Positions 34,748 through 44,035 of a DNA stretch of 64,000 nucleotides are shown one piece after another. The DNA is from Allohahella marinimesophila (GTDB taxonomy: Bacteria; Pseudomonadota; Gammaproteobacteria; Pseudomonadales; Oleiphilaceae). Both the position numbers and the translations under genes were made by a program. Below the pieces are notes generated by a model that saw only the letters and a list, made by a program, of their open reading frames with translations, was not told the DNA's origin and searched no databases. How positions within the stretch are numbered: position 1 is the stretch's first letter; each line of letters starts with the position of its first letter. The stretch is taken from contig NZ_BAABBO010000022.1 of NCBI RefSeq assembly GCF_039538005.1, positions 29,864 through 93,863 on the forward strand, written 5' to 3'.

Positions 34748-35379
34748 AGTGAGCCAGTCCCCTCGTCAGTGACCTCGCGCTCACCATGGACGACCTCCAC
34801 CAGCTTGAGCGAGCGCTGCTCGAGCTCGACCACGATTTCATCTACCCGACGCTGGAAATAGCGATGGGCCACCAGCGCCGGTATGGCGACGGTCAGACCT
34901 ACGGCTGTGGTGATGAGGGCTTTGGAGATCCCGCCGGCCAGCGCCTGTGTATTGCCCGCTCCGGCAATCTGGATTTCGGCAAATACTTCGATCATGCCGA
35001 TAACCGTACCGAGCAGGCCGAGCAGCGGTGCGACGGCGGCCACGGTACCCAGTGCGGTAAGAAACTGTTCGAGGTCGTGGACGACATGGCTCGCCTCTTC
35101 CTCGATACTTTCCTTCATGATCTCGCGACCATGCTTGGCATTGAGCAGTCCGGTTGACAGCAGACGGCCAATTGGCGCCTTTTCCCTGAGATCCTTCAGA
35201 TAACGGGTGGTGAGCTGCTTGTTCTTGAGCTTGCCCAGCACATCATTGATCACTTCCTGAGGAACGATCTTGCTGTGGCGAAGCGTCCAGAAGCGCTCAA
35301 GGATGATGGCGAAGGCAATTATTGAGCAGAGCAGGATGGGTATCATGATGAACCCGCCAGCCATGAGCATTTCCAGCAC
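34744..35379 (-). CDS. exbB: MotA/TolQ/ExbB-family proton channel protein
   Basis: The 211-residue protein has three membrane helices: near the N-terminus (GGFIMIPILLCSIIAFAIILERFW), and at about 115-140 and 155-180 (LGTVAAVAPLLGLLGTVIGMIE). The conserved Pro-Leu-Leu-Gly-Leu-Leu-Gly-Thr signature of the ExbB/TolQ channel is present. It forms the stator with the downstream exbD product. The start is GTG at 35377-35379 with GGGAG upstream. It heads the exbB-exbD-msbA-lpxK operon. Confidence 0.9.
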   Translation of the reverse strand: MLEMLMAGGFIMIPILLCSIIAFAIILERFWTLRHSKIVPQEVINDVLGKLKNKQLTTRYLKDLREKAPIGRLLSTGLLNAKHGREIMKESIEEEASHVVHDLEQFLTALGTVAAVAPLLGLLGTVIGMIEVFAEIQIAGAGNTQALAGGISKALITTAVGLTVAIPALVAHRYFQRRVDEIVVELEQRSLKLVEVVHGEREVTDEGTGSL

Positions 35380-35476
35380 TGTTTTCTCCCGTTCGTAATT
35401 CAGCGGCCGATTATTCGGCGGTCACTCTAGCATAAGTAAGGCTTTGGAAGCATAGACTAATCTCGGCGCCGAGGCT

Positions 35477-38017
35477 TCAATTCAGCGGCTCGGTAAATTC
35501 AAAATAGCCTTGCGTACCGGTATTCCAGATCTCCACCCCTCGTCTGAGCAGCCAGTCGACCGGCTGCTGATGCGGATGGCCGAAGCGATTATTGGCTCCG
35601 GCGGGTATCACGACCTGCTCTGGAGTCACCGCACTGATGAATCCGGGCAGAAAGCTCGAGCGGCTGCCATGATGCGGCAGCACCATTATATCCACATCCA
35701 GCAGGCTGCCCTGGCCATGATCACTATTATAGTGCCTGACCATCGCCTGCAAGGCGGGTTTTTCGATATCGCCTGTCAACAGGATGGTGTGCTGCGAAGG
35801 TGTAGTGATTCGCAGCACACATGACAGGTCGTTACCGGCGAAGGCCGAGCCGACCGATGCCTGCAGTGGCCAAAGCACCTCCACCCGAAAGCCCCTCGAA
35901 CTGAAGCGCTGACCCGCCAGACACTGGCTGAACAACCCAGGGGTCGGCGTGCTTTCGGTAAGGCCTGCCTGGTCGGGGAAATCGTGGTCCAGGATACGAT
36001 TGAGCTTGTCGGGCTCGCCGCTGAACTGATGCGCCACATCCAGATGCTGCAATAAAAAGCCCGTGCCACCGGCATGATCATGATCGGCATGACTGACAAA
36101 AAGGTAGTTCAGAAACGGACGAGCCTCTGAAGCGCCTAAAGGCTCCTGCTGGCTGACGCGCTGCTTGAGGTATGGCAGTATCTGCTCGGCGGCCGGATTG
36201 AAGGGCCGCCCGCCGCCTGGAATGAGGCGACCGCCGCTGAAGCCGCTGCTGACCGGATAGACGGGACCGGTATCAAACAGCAATGAGGTTTCGCCGTCAT
36301 CCAGTAGAGCGGCATGCCCCTGCCCCACATCGAACACGACGAAGCGCAGCAGAGGCGCCTCTGAGGGTTCGACGAGTCGCGGTGCTGCGGTAGCGACGCC
36401 GGTCAGGAGCAGCAATTTGCTCGCATGTAGCCAGGGTGCAAATGGGAGGTGCCAGCACCATAGCGTGGGCAGCGATAGCAGTAACAGGAGGATCAGTGCG
36501 CCCGGCGAGAGCGTCTGCGTGGCAAATATCGGGAAGTGTTCGCCGCTGTCTACAATGAGCCAGAATAGATCGAACAGACGGTCACTCAAGTCGATCAGGC
36601 GCGTCACCAGTGGCCATTCGCCAGCCACAGCGTTTACCAGCAACGCCAGGAAGCCTGTAGGCACGAGCAACAGCGTCACGAGCGGTATGGCGATGAGGTT
36701 GGTCAATAACCCGGCAAGGCTGACCTGCTGGAAAAACACGGCCAGCAGCACGCTCAGGGTGGCGAACAGCTGCCACTGCACTCGCCAGAAGGCTGACAGC
36801 CACGCCATGAAGCGCTCGACTTGAGCCTGTAGTCGGTCACGCAAGGTGTTTGCAGAAGGCGCATCCTCCAGAGCAGCACTTAGTCGAAGCCGACCAGACA
36901 TGACGAGCGCAATGACGGCAACCGCGCCGAAAGACAGCCAGAAGCCGGCACTGATGAAAGCGAAAGGATCGAAAAACAGGCAGGCCGTCAGCGTAATCAG
37001 CCAGTAATCGGTGACCGGCACCCGACGGCGCTGCAGAGTGAGCGCGACAAACAGTAAGGCCATGATCGTCGCACGAAGCACAGGGACGGCATAGTCGACG
37101 AGCCAGAGATAGCCGAGAAGGCTGAAGACAGTGCCGAGGTAGACGGGAATTCGCCAGGCGGTGAGCCTCAGGCCTCTCGCTGCCAGGCGCAACAACAGCG
37201 CGACGAGTGCTGCCATCAGGCCGACATGGAGCCCCGAAATCACCATGAGATGTGACAAACCAGAGACGGACAGGGCTTCGGTCTGGCTATGACTGAACCC
37301 ACTACGATCACCGAGGAAGAGCGCATGATAGCTCGCAAGATGCGCCGACCGGGCTACGGTAGCCATGAGCGCCTCTCTTGCCTGGGCTCTCAATTGCTGC
37401 GACTGCCGCACCGGGAGTGTATGCAGCGCGGTGGCGCTCATCAGCTTCGCTTGTAACGGGCCACCCTGACTCAGCTCACGGTATCGGGTGAGACGCTCGG
37501 CCATGGGCGTGGCCACCGGCAGCCGTCGCTTGGCTTTCTGCAGCTCGATGGTCAACTGATAGGCAACACCGGCTACAGGTACTGCGCAGCCTTTGCAGTC
37601 GAGCTGGATACGGCGCCCCTGTAGCTCGGGCACACCGGTGCTCTGCTCGACATCGAAACATAGCCGGACAAGACGCGGTGATTTACTCGAGGTCATTTTG
37701 CTATTGCTGTCAAAATCGACAGCGCAGAAGTAGCCCGTGACAGGCAACACTTGCTCAGACCCGGCCTGAACAATGGCTTCCGTTGCCTGGTCCATCGACT
37801 GATATGGCAGAAGTCGAAGCCCGCCATGCAATGCTCCACTGGCAGCCGCGAGCAGGCACAATAACAACAGCCGCCACTTGCGGCCGAGAAGAAGTAGGCA
37901 GAGAAGACTGATTACTGAAGGCAATAAAAGCCACTGCGGCTTCTGACCAACCAGTTCCGGCGCAAAAACAAACACCAGAACGAAGCCAGCCAGATGCAGC
38001 ACGATCCATGTGCGCAT
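35477..38017 (-). CDS. comEC: ComEC/Rec2 DNA-internalisation channel protein
   Basis: The product is about 846 residues, with an N-terminal DUF4131-like region, a competence domain of multiple membrane helices (LSHLMVISGLHVGLMAAL) and a C-terminal metallo-beta-lactamase domain (FDVGQGHAALLDD, FVSHADHDHAGGTGFLL, VDIMVLPHHGSRSS). It moves single-stranded DNA across the inner membrane in natural transformation and may have nuclease activity. I chose Met4 (38015-38017), because AGGA lies 8 bases upstream; the next ATG upstream (38026) is also possible. It is monocistronic on the minus strand, divergent from the DUF2062 gene. Confidence 0.93.
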   Translation of the reverse strand: MRTWIVLHLAGFVLVFVFAPELVGQKPQWLLLPSVISLLCLLLLGRKWRLLLLCLLAAASGALHGGLRLLPYQSMDQATEAIVQAGSEQVLPVTGYFCAVDFDSNSKMTSSKSPRLVRLCFDVEQSTGVPELQGRRIQLDCKGCAVPVAGVAYQLTIELQKAKRRLPVATPMAERLTRYRELSQGGPLQAKLMSATALHTLPVRQSQQLRAQAREALMATVARSAHLASYHALFLGDRSGFSHSQTEALSVSGLSHLMVISGLHVGLMAALVALLLRLAARGLRLTAWRIPVYLGTVFSLLGYLWLVDYAVPVLRATIMALLFVALTLQRRRVPVTDYWLITLTACLFFDPFAFISAGFWLSFGAVAVIALVMSGRLRLSAALEDAPSANTLRDRLQAQVERFMAWLSAFWRVQWQLFATLSVLLAVFFQQVSLAGLLTNLIAIPLVTLLLVPTGFLALLVNAVAGEWPLVTRLIDLSDRLFDLFWLIVDSGEHFPIFATQTLSPGALILLLLLSLPTLWCWHLPFAPWLHASKLLLLTGVATAAPRLVEPSEAPLLRFVVFDVGQGHAALLDDGETSLLFDTGPVYPVSSGFSGGRLIPGGGRPFNPAAEQILPYLKQRVSQQEPLGASEARPFLNYLFVSHADHDHAGGTGFLLQHLDVAHQFSGEPDKLNRILDHDFPDQAGLTESTPTPGLFSQCLAGQRFSSRGFRVEVLWPLQASVGSAFAGNDLSCVLRITTPSQHTILLTGDIEKPALQAMVRHYNSDHGQGSLLDVDIMVLPHHGSRSSFLPGFISAVTPEQVVIPAGANNRFGHPHQQPVDWLLRRGVEIWNTGTQGYFEFTEPLN

Positions 38018-38139
38018 ATCGAACATCCTGTTCGTAAAACTTGTGCATTCGCTGCTATTCTAAAGTGAAAGTCGCTGCTATGGTATCGGCCAGCATCGCC
38101 AGCTCCCAAAATCACTGTTTTTCGAAACCATCGCGACCC

Positions 38140-38682
38140 ATGCCCAAGAAGCTCATCAAGAAATGGATGCCGAGTCCGGAAAAGATCCAGTCGAACAAGT
38201 CGCTCCATTTTCTGGGCGATGTGCTGCATGATCCAAATCTCTGGCACATCAACCGTCGATCTGTCTCGAGGGCTTTTCTGAATGGCCTGTTTTTCGCGTT
38301 CATTCCCATGCCCGCGCAAATGGCCTTTGCCGCCTTCGTGTCTATCTGGCTGCGCAGCAACCTGCCGCTGTCGTGTGCACTGGTCTGGATCAGCAACCCG
38401 CTCACCATGCCGCCTCTGTTTTACGCCAACTATGTGATCGGGGCCTGGCTCATGGGCATCGAGCCGCAGCCTTTCGCCTTCGAGCCAACCTTCGACTGGT
38501 TCCTGTCCAAGCTTGGGGACATTGGGGCGCCGCTCTACCTGGGCTCCTTCGTGGTCGCCATCGTGGCCAGTATAGGGGGTTACTTCGCGGTCGACCTGCT
38601 GTGGCGGCGAACCATCGCTCAGAGCTGGAAGTTGAGAAAGCTGCGCCGCAAGGCAGATCCAGACGCTGGGGAGGATGCCTGA
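38140..38682 (+). CDS. DUF2062 membrane protein
   Basis: The start is placed at the ATG at 38140 (MPKKLIKKWMPSPEKI), which matches the family start; earlier in-frame codons add a polar stretch. The 180-residue protein has three hydrophobic segments and the family features FLNGLFFAFIPMPAQM, RSNLPLSCALVWISNPLTMPP and a basic C-terminus (KLRKLRRK). Its function is unknown; some relatives are fused or adjacent to glycosyltransferases. It is 2 bases upstream of the glycerophosphodiesterase gene and probably co-transcribed with it. Confidence 0.85.
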   Translation: MPKKLIKKWMPSPEKIQSNKSLHFLGDVLHDPNLWHINRRSVSRAFLNGLFFAFIPMPAQMAFAAFVSIWLRSNLPLSCALVWISNPLTMPPLFYANYVIGAWLMGIEPQPFAFEPTFDWFLSKLGDIGAPLYLGSFVVAIVASIGGYFAVDLLWRRTIAQSWKLRKLRRKADPDAGEDA

Positions 38683-38684
38683 TC

Positions 38685-39446
38685 ATGTCTGAGAACCCCA
38701 TTCTGATTGGCCATCGCGGTGCGAGAGGCGAGGCGCCTGAGAACACCCTCCAGGGTTTCGAATGGGCCTGGACGAATGGCATCCGCAGCTTTGAATTCGA
38801 TCTGCAGCTCTCGGCTGACGGTGAGCTGTTCATCCTGCATGATGAAGACCTGATCAGAACCTGTGGCGTGGCCGGTCGGGCCGCGGACTTATCCCTTGAA
38901 GCGCTTCGAGCGTTCGATGGCCGCAAGGTCGGACCACCCTGGCCGGCGCCCTGCCGCATTCCGGCACTGCAGGAGGTGCTTGACCTGCTCTTGCAGGCCC
39001 CGGAGCAAGTGGAGCAGGTTCAGCTTGAAGTGAAAACGACTGACACGGCCACGCTCAAGCGTCTTTGCGACCGACTGAGTGCCGCGCTGGCGAGCCTGCC
39101 GAAGACCTTATTGACGAAGTGTGTTGTGACCAGCTTCAACCCGCTGGTGCCAGGACTGATTCAGGCCGCGGATGTGACCGGACTCAGGCAAGGGCTGGCT
39201 GTAGAGGACAAGCCGGTATTGCAGGCGCTGCTGACGAATTCAATGTCAGGACTCGACCTTGTCGCCTTGAACCATCAGATGGTAACGGGGGAAGTCGTCC
39301 AGCGTTTACGCCACATGGGCCTTGAAGTATCGTGCTGGACGGTTAACGCCAGCCAGGACTGGCAGCGAGTCTGTGCCGCCGGGGTAGATTCCGTCATAAC
39401 GGACCATCCACTCCGAATGCAGCAGATCCAACAACACCAGTTCTAG
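38685..39446 (+). CDS. Glycerophosphodiester phosphodiesterase
   Basis: The start is the ATG at 38685, with GGGGAGG about 8 bases upstream. The 253-residue TIM-barrel enzyme has the catalytic GHRGARGEAPENTLQGF (His, Arg, Glu), FEFDLQLSADGELFILHD (second Glu, Asp and His), LEVKTTDTATL and, at the end, CWTVNASQDWQRVCAAGVDSVITDHP. It hydrolyses deacylated phospholipids to glycerol-3-phosphate and an alcohol. No signal peptide is seen, so it is cytoplasmic. The stop TAG overlaps the opposing sthA stop in a shared CTAG. Confidence 0.92.
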   Translation: MSENPILIGHRGARGEAPENTLQGFEWAWTNGIRSFEFDLQLSADGELFILHDEDLIRTCGVAGRAADLSLEALRAFDGRKVGPPWPAPCRIPALQEVLDLLLQAPEQVEQVQLEVKTTDTATLKRLCDRLSAALASLPKTLLTKCVVTSFNPLVPGLIQAADVTGLRQGLAVEDKPVLQALLTNSMSGLDLVALNHQMVTGEVVQRLRHMGLEVSCWTVNASQDWQRVCAAGVDSVITDHPLRMQQIQQHQF

Positions 39447-40837
39447 AAGATCCGGTTAAGACCGTTGAGTGCAGCCACTCGATAGGCTTCGGCCATGGTT
39501 GGATAGTTGAAGGTCGTATTGATGAAATACTCAAGCGTGTTGAGCTCGCCCGGCTGGCTCATGATGGCCTGACCAATGTGAACGATCTCCGAAGCCTGGT
39601 CACCAAAGCAGTGAATGCCCAACAGCTCTTTCGTTTCTCGATGAAACAGAATCTTCAGCATGCCCACTGTGTCGCCAGTAATCTGCGCGCGAGCCAGATG
39701 CTTGAAGAAAGCCTGACCAACTTCGTAAGGCACTCGCTGAGCCGTGAGTTCGGCCTCAGTCTTGCCCACTGAACTGATTTCGGGAATGGTGTAGATCCCG
39801 GTCGGAACATCGTCCACAAAGCGAAAGTAGGCATCAGACACCAGATCAGAGGCAGCAGAGCGGCCCTGGTCATAGGCTGCACTCGCCAGTGAGGGATAAC
39901 CGATAACATCACCGACAGCGTAAATATGTGGCAGGGCCGTTCGGTAATGGTCATCCACCTTCAGCTGCCCGCGCGAATTGCATTCGAGACCGACATTTTC
40001 CAGGCCGAGATTATCCGTATTACCGGAGCGGCCATTGCACCAGAGAAAGGCATCGGCGCGAATTTTCTTGCCAGACTTCATGGTCAATACGACGCCGGTT
40101 TCATTCCCCTCAACCGTTTCATACTCTTCGTTGTGACGCATCAGTACGCCATTGTCGCGAAGGTGGTAGCTCAACGCGTCAGAGATTTCATCGTCAAGGA
40201 AACTCAACAACCTGGAGCCTGGATTAATGAGGTCGACCTTGACGCCGAGGCCGACAAAAATTGAAGCGTATTCAGAGCCTATGACGCCAGCACCATAGAT
40301 GATAAGGGTGCGCGGAGTGTGGCCGAGCTTCAGTATGCTGTCGCTGCAATAGATGCGGCGATGGCTGAAATCAATATCGGGCGGCTGATACGGACGCGAT
40401 CCCGTCGCAATGACGATCTCCTTGGCCTTGAGCACATCATTGGCAGTGCCGGCACCGCGAATTTCGAGGCGATGCTCGTCCAGGAGGTAGGCCTTGCCGT
40501 GATACAGGTCGATGCGATTACGCGCGTAGAAGCCAGTTCGGAGCTTCACCTGCTTGGCAATGACACGTTCAGCGTCCTTGAGCACGCGCGGAAACGAAAA
40601 CCAGCGCGGCTCACCAATATCCCTGAACATGGGATTGGTATTGAACTGAATGATCTGTCTTACATTATGACGTAGGGCCTTCGACGGAATCGTGCCCCTA
40701 TGGGCGCAGTTGCCGCCGACCTGTTTCTTGTCTTCGATGACCGCTACACGCCGCCCGTGCTTGGCCGCGTTCATGGCCGCGCCCTCACCGGCTGGTCCGG
40801 CACCTATGACAACGACGTCATATGTATACTCTGCCAT
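39443..40837 (-). CDS. sthA: Soluble pyridine nucleotide transhydrogenase
   Basis: The start is the ATG at 40835-40837 (MAEYTYDVVVIGAGPAGEGA), giving 464 residues, the normal family length. This flavoprotein disulfide-reductase-fold enzyme balances NADH and NADPH. Seen are the FAD site VVIGAGPAGEGAAMNAAKHG, GNCAHRGTIPSKALRH (only one of the two redox Cys, as expected for SthA), a NAD(P) site LIIYGAGVIGSEYASIF and IYAVGDVIGYPSLAS. It lies 1 base after nqrM at the end of the nqr cluster, and its stop overlaps that of the opposing phosphodiesterase gene. Confidence 0.94.
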   Translation of the reverse strand: MAEYTYDVVVIGAGPAGEGAAMNAAKHGRRVAVIEDKKQVGGNCAHRGTIPSKALRHNVRQIIQFNTNPMFRDIGEPRWFSFPRVLKDAERVIAKQVKLRTGFYARNRIDLYHGKAYLLDEHRLEIRGAGTANDVLKAKEIVIATGSRPYQPPDIDFSHRRIYCSDSILKLGHTPRTLIIYGAGVIGSEYASIFVGLGVKVDLINPGSRLLSFLDDEISDALSYHLRDNGVLMRHNEEYETVEGNETGVVLTMKSGKKIRADAFLWCNGRSGNTDNLGLENVGLECNSRGQLKVDDHYRTALPHIYAVGDVIGYPSLASAAYDQGRSAASDLVSDAYFRFVDDVPTGIYTIPEISSVGKTEAELTAQRVPYEVGQAFFKHLARAQITGDTVGMLKILFHRETKELLGIHCFGDQASEIVHIGQAIMSQPGELNTLEYFINTTFNYPTMAEAYRVAALNGLNRIF

Positions 40838-40838
40838 A

Positions 40839-41021
40839 TCAGGCACTTTCCTTGTCGCAGCGCTGCTTGTCGCCGCCGCAGACATCGCATTCCGTTTCCA
40901 TGCCGAGTGCGCTCATGCCGCCGCAGCTGCCCGAGATGGGTTTGCGGCCGAGCAGAACGCCGACAGACATCAATGCCATGAGCACGAGCATTGCACCAAG
41001 AACGATCAGAAATGTTTGCAT
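40839..41021 (-). CDS. nqrM: NqrM, Na+-NQR maturation protein
   Basis: The 60-residue small membrane protein has one N-terminal helix (FLIVLGAMLVLMALMSVGVLL) and a cysteine-rich tail GSCGGMSALGMETECDVCGG, with four Cys followed by one more near the end. This is the NqrM (formerly DUF539) pattern; it delivers iron for the NqrD/NqrE cofactor. A GGAGG ribosome site is 7 bases upstream. It sits just downstream of apbE, as in Vibrio. Confidence 0.92.
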   Translation of the reverse strand: MQTFLIVLGAMLVLMALMSVGVLLGRKPISGSCGGMSALGMETECDVCGGDKQRCDKESA

Positions 41022-41044
41022 GGTTTCCTCCAGAGGCTGATTAC

Positions 41045-42160
41045 TTAGCGCTGGTCAGACGCTGACTCGTTCGGCTGCGAAGATTGCAGTACCTCGAGTT
41101 GTGGGGATGTCCAGGTATCGAAACCTTCCTTCCCCTTCATTATAAGCAATACAGCAAGATTATGTGACCTTGAGAGTGCTTTGGCGGTCTCAGGACCGAC
41201 AGCCATCAATGCCGTTGCCCAAGCGTCAGCTACCGCGCAACGCTGAGTGACGACACTGACGGATACGAGGGCATGCTGGATTGGGCGGCCGGTTCGGGGA
41301 TCGATAGTGTGCGAGTAACGTACACCGTCTTCCTCAAAATAGTTACGATAATCTCCGGACGTAGCGATGGCGGCCTTCTCAAAGGAGAAAACCTCGAATA
41401 TTTCTCTGACCTCGACTTTCGGCGCTTCAATGGCTATTCGCCATTGCGAGCCATCTGGTTTCAGACCAGACATCCGTAGCTCACCGCCAATATCGACGAG
41501 GTAGTCGTCGATATCCTCATTTTCGAGCACTTCAGCGACTTCATCGACGGCGTAACCTTTGGCGACTGCCGACAAATCGACATAAATATCAGACGTCTTA
41601 CGAATACGCGACTGTTCAGCATCGATATCGAGCTTGTCGAAGCCAGATCCCGCCTGCGCTGCGTCGATGGCGGCTTGAGATGGCTCGCGAGTGATGCGCC
41701 CTTGCGGGCCAAAACCCCAGAGATTCACAAGCGAGCCGACCGTCACATCGAGAGCGCCTTTGGATGCCTGATAGACCTCCTGGGAGACCTTCAGGGTCGC
41801 CAGTGTATCCGCAGCAACCGTATACCATTCGCCGACGGGACTATTATTGAAGCGGGAGAGCTCCGACTCCGGGTCGTAAGTCGACATGAGCGAGTTAATT
41901 CGCTCAAGCTCGGCAAGAATGACAGCGTCTGCTTCTGGAAAGGCCTTACCGCTCCACTTGACTGAGTAACGTGTACCCATGATCGGACCGGAGACTTCCT
42001 GCAGTGCGGTGTCCTGGCTGGTGATCCCTTCAGGGTCCGGACCCGGCGCTGAGCCATCACAGGCGGAGCCGAGCAGCAGCACCCCGATCACAGCACAAAT
42101 ACGAAGCGCACTGACTTGATAATGAAAAAAGCAGGCTTGCGCCTGCTTTAGAATCGTCAC
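41045..42160 (-). CDS. apbE: FAD:protein FMN transferase lipoprotein
   Basis: The 371-residue ApbE attaches FMN covalently to threonine in NqrB and NqrC. It has a lipoprotein signal with lipobox LLGSAC (lipidated Cys34), then GTRYSVKWSGKAF, VAKGYAVDEVAEVLE, the DIGGELR motif and the metal-binding SHTIDPRTGRPI. The GTG start at 42158-42160 borrows the GGAGG at the end of nqrF. A terminator-like hairpin overlaps codons 4-11, so expression may be set by read-through. It follows nqrF by 6 bases. Confidence 0.92.
   Translation of the reverse strand: MTILKQAQACFFHYQVSALRICAVIGVLLLGSACDGSAPGPDPEGITSQDTALQEVSGPIMGTRYSVKWSGKAFPEADAVILAELERINSLMSTYDPESELSRFNNSPVGEWYTVAADTLATLKVSQEVYQASKGALDVTVGSLVNLWGFGPQGRITREPSQAAIDAAQAGSGFDKLDIDAEQSRIRKTSDIYVDLSAVAKGYAVDEVAEVLENEDIDDYLVDIGGELRMSGLKPDGSQWRIAIEAPKVEVREIFEVFSFEKAAIATSGDYRNYFEEDGVRYSHTIDPRTGRPIQHALVSVSVVTQRCAVADAWATALMAVGPETAKALSRSHNLAVLLIMKGKEGFDTWTSPQLEVLQSSQPNESASDQR
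42125..42149 (-). terminator. Terminator-like hairpin inside the 5' end of apbE (attenuator candidate)
   Basis: On the minus strand AAAGCAGGC, loop GCAA, GCCTGCTTT is followed by a run of T residues: a 9-bp perfect stem with a stable GNRA loop. It starts 11 bases after the apbE start codon and 18 bases after the nqrF stop, so it can separate structural from maturation genes transcriptionally. Confidence 0.72.
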
Positions 42161-42166
42161 TGAGAA

Positions 42167-43393
42167 TCAGCCTCCGAAGTCGTCGAGCATGATGTTTTCC
42201 TCTTCCACACCAAGATCCTTCAGCATCTTGATGACGGCAGCGTTCATCATCGGCGGCCCGCACATGTAGTATTCACAATCTTCAGGTGCCGGATGGTTCT
42301 TGAGGTAATTCTCCAGCAAAACGTTATGAATGAAGCCTGTAGGCCCTTCCCAGTTATCTTCTGGCAAGGGGTCCGAGAGTGCTACATGCCACTCAAAGTT
42401 CTCATTCTCTGCTGCGAGCTCGTCAAAATCCTTGACGTAGAACATCTCACGCTTGCTACGAGCGCCGTACCAGAATGAAATCTTTCGCTGCGAGTGAATG
42501 CGACGGAGCTGATCGAACAGATGCGCTCGCATTGGCGCCATACCGGCACCACCACCGACAAAGATCATCTCGGCGCCAGTTTCCTTGGCGAAGAATTCAC
42601 CGAAAGGTCCGAACACAGTCACCTTGTCGCCGGGCTTCAGTGAGAAGATCCAGGACGACATTGCACCAGGCGGATGATCCGATCCTGGCGGTGGCGTTGC
42701 AATACGAATGTTGAACTTCAGTACGCCCTGCTCTTCCGGGTAGTTCGCCATCGAATAGGCCCGGATGACCGGCTCCTTGACGGTGGACTTGTACTGCCAG
42801 ATATTGTGCTTGTCCCAGTCTTCCCTGAAACGCTCTTCGATATCAAAGTCCTTGAAAAGCACTTCATGCGGCGGGGTCTCGAGCTGGACATAGCCACCAG
42901 CGCGGAAATCAACGTTTTCACCCTCCGGCAATTTCAGCACGAGCTCCTTGATGAAGGTGGCGACGTTGTGGTTTGACACCACCTCGCACTCCCACTTCTT
43001 GACGCCGAAGACTTCCTCAGGCACTTCAATCTTCATATCCTGCTTGACGCTGACCTGACAGGCCAGGCGCCAGCCTTCACGCTCCTCGCGGTTGGTGAAG
43101 TGCGTTTTTTCTGTCGGTAGCATACCGCCACCGCCGTCCAGGACCTTGCACTTGCACTGGGCGCAGGTACCACCACCGCCACAGGCTGACGAGAGGAACA
43201 TGCCCTCATTCGCCAGTGTCTGCAGCAGCTTTCCGCCGGCTTCGGTTGTGATTGCACTGGCAGGATCGTCGTTGACGACAATCTTGACGTCGCCTGTACT
43301 GACCAGACGCGACCTGGCCATCAGAATGACCGCCACAAGACTCAGAACGATGACAGTGAACATGCCAACGCCGAGCATAATTTCCGTATCCAT
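42167..43393 (-). CDS. nqrF: Na+-translocating NADH:quinone reductase subunit F
   Basis: The 408-residue NADH-oxidising subunit has an N-terminal membrane helix (about 7-26) and a plant-type 2Fe-2S domain with Cys71, Cys77, Cys80 and Cys112 (SSACGGGGTCAQC). A FAD domain follows (RAYSMANYPEE), then a NADH domain (MIFVGGGAGMAPMRAHLFD, EYYMCGPPMMNAAV). Electrons enter the complex here. GAGGT lies before the ATG. It is the last structural gene of the nqrABCDEF operon. Confidence 0.97.
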   Translation of the reverse strand: MDTEIMLGVGMFTVIVLSLVAVILMARSRLVSTGDVKIVVNDDPASAITTEAGGKLLQTLANEGMFLSSACGGGGTCAQCKCKVLDGGGGMLPTEKTHFTNREEREGWRLACQVSVKQDMKIEVPEEVFGVKKWECEVVSNHNVATFIKELVLKLPEGENVDFRAGGYVQLETPPHEVLFKDFDIEERFREDWDKHNIWQYKSTVKEPVIRAYSMANYPEEQGVLKFNIRIATPPPGSDHPPGAMSSWIFSLKPGDKVTVFGPFGEFFAKETGAEMIFVGGGAGMAPMRAHLFDQLRRIHSQRKISFWYGARSKREMFYVKDFDELAAENENFEWHVALSDPLPEDNWEGPTGFIHNVLLENYLKNHPAPEDCEYYMCGPPMMNAAVIKMLKDLGVEEENIMLDDFGG

Positions 43394-43423
43394 GTTTCTA
43401 CCTCTGTCTGTATGGGAGCCGTT

Positions 43424-44035
43424 TTACAGGGTGATACCAGAGAACGACATGAAGCCTAGCGACATCAGACCGACCGTGATGAAGGTGATGCCAAGGCCTC
43501 TCAGGCCATCGGGAACATCAGAGTACTTCAGCTTTTCGCGAATTCCGGCAAGCGCAATGATCGCGAGTGCCCAGCCAACGCCAGCACCCAGACCATAGAC
43601 GACACTTTCACCAAATTCGTAGTCCCGCTCTACCATGAACAGCGAAGCACCGAGAATGGCGCAGTTGACCGTGATCAGGGGCAAAAATACCCCTAATGCC
43701 GCGTACAGTGCGACGAAATATTTGTCGAGCACCATTTCGAGGATCTGCACGATGGCGGCGATGACGCCAATATAGGTCAACAGACCCAGGAAGCTCAGAT
43801 CAACATTAGGCAAGCCTGCCCACGACAGCGCACCTTCACGTAACAAGCTGTTGAAAATGAGATTATTCACCGGCACGGTGATCGCCAACACGACGGTAAC
43901 CGCAATACCCAGACCAATCGCCGCCTCTATTTTCTTGGATATGGCTAGAAAGGTACACATCCCAAGAAAGAAGGCGAGCGCCATGTTTTCGACAAAGATA
44001 GCCTTGATGAACAAACTCAGATATTGCTCAAACAT
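43424..44035 (-). CDS. nqrE: Na+-translocating NADH:quinone reductase subunit E
   Basis: The 203-residue integral membrane subunit has six hydrophobic helices. Conserved LFIKAIFVENMALAFFLGMC carries one of the iron-ligating Cys in the first half, and LITVNCAILGASLFM the other in the second. With NqrD it binds the Fe centre in the membrane. GGGAGG precedes the ATG, which overlaps the nqrD stop as TGATG. The length is canonical. Confidence 0.96.
   Translation of the reverse strand: MFEQYLSLFIKAIFVENMALAFFLGMCTFLAISKKIEAAIGLGIAVTVVLAITVPVNNLIFNSLLREGALSWAGLPNVDLSFLGLLTYIGVIAAIVQILEMVLDKYFVALYAALGVFLPLITVNCAILGASLFMVERDYEFGESVVYGLGAGVGWALAIIALAGIREKLKYSDVPDGLRGLGITFITVGLMSLGFMSFSGITL

Noticed and set aside
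38373..38684. In-frame extension upstream of the glycerophosphodiesterase
   Set aside because: It overlaps the DUF2062 gene in another frame, and a strong ribosome site precedes the ATG at 38685.
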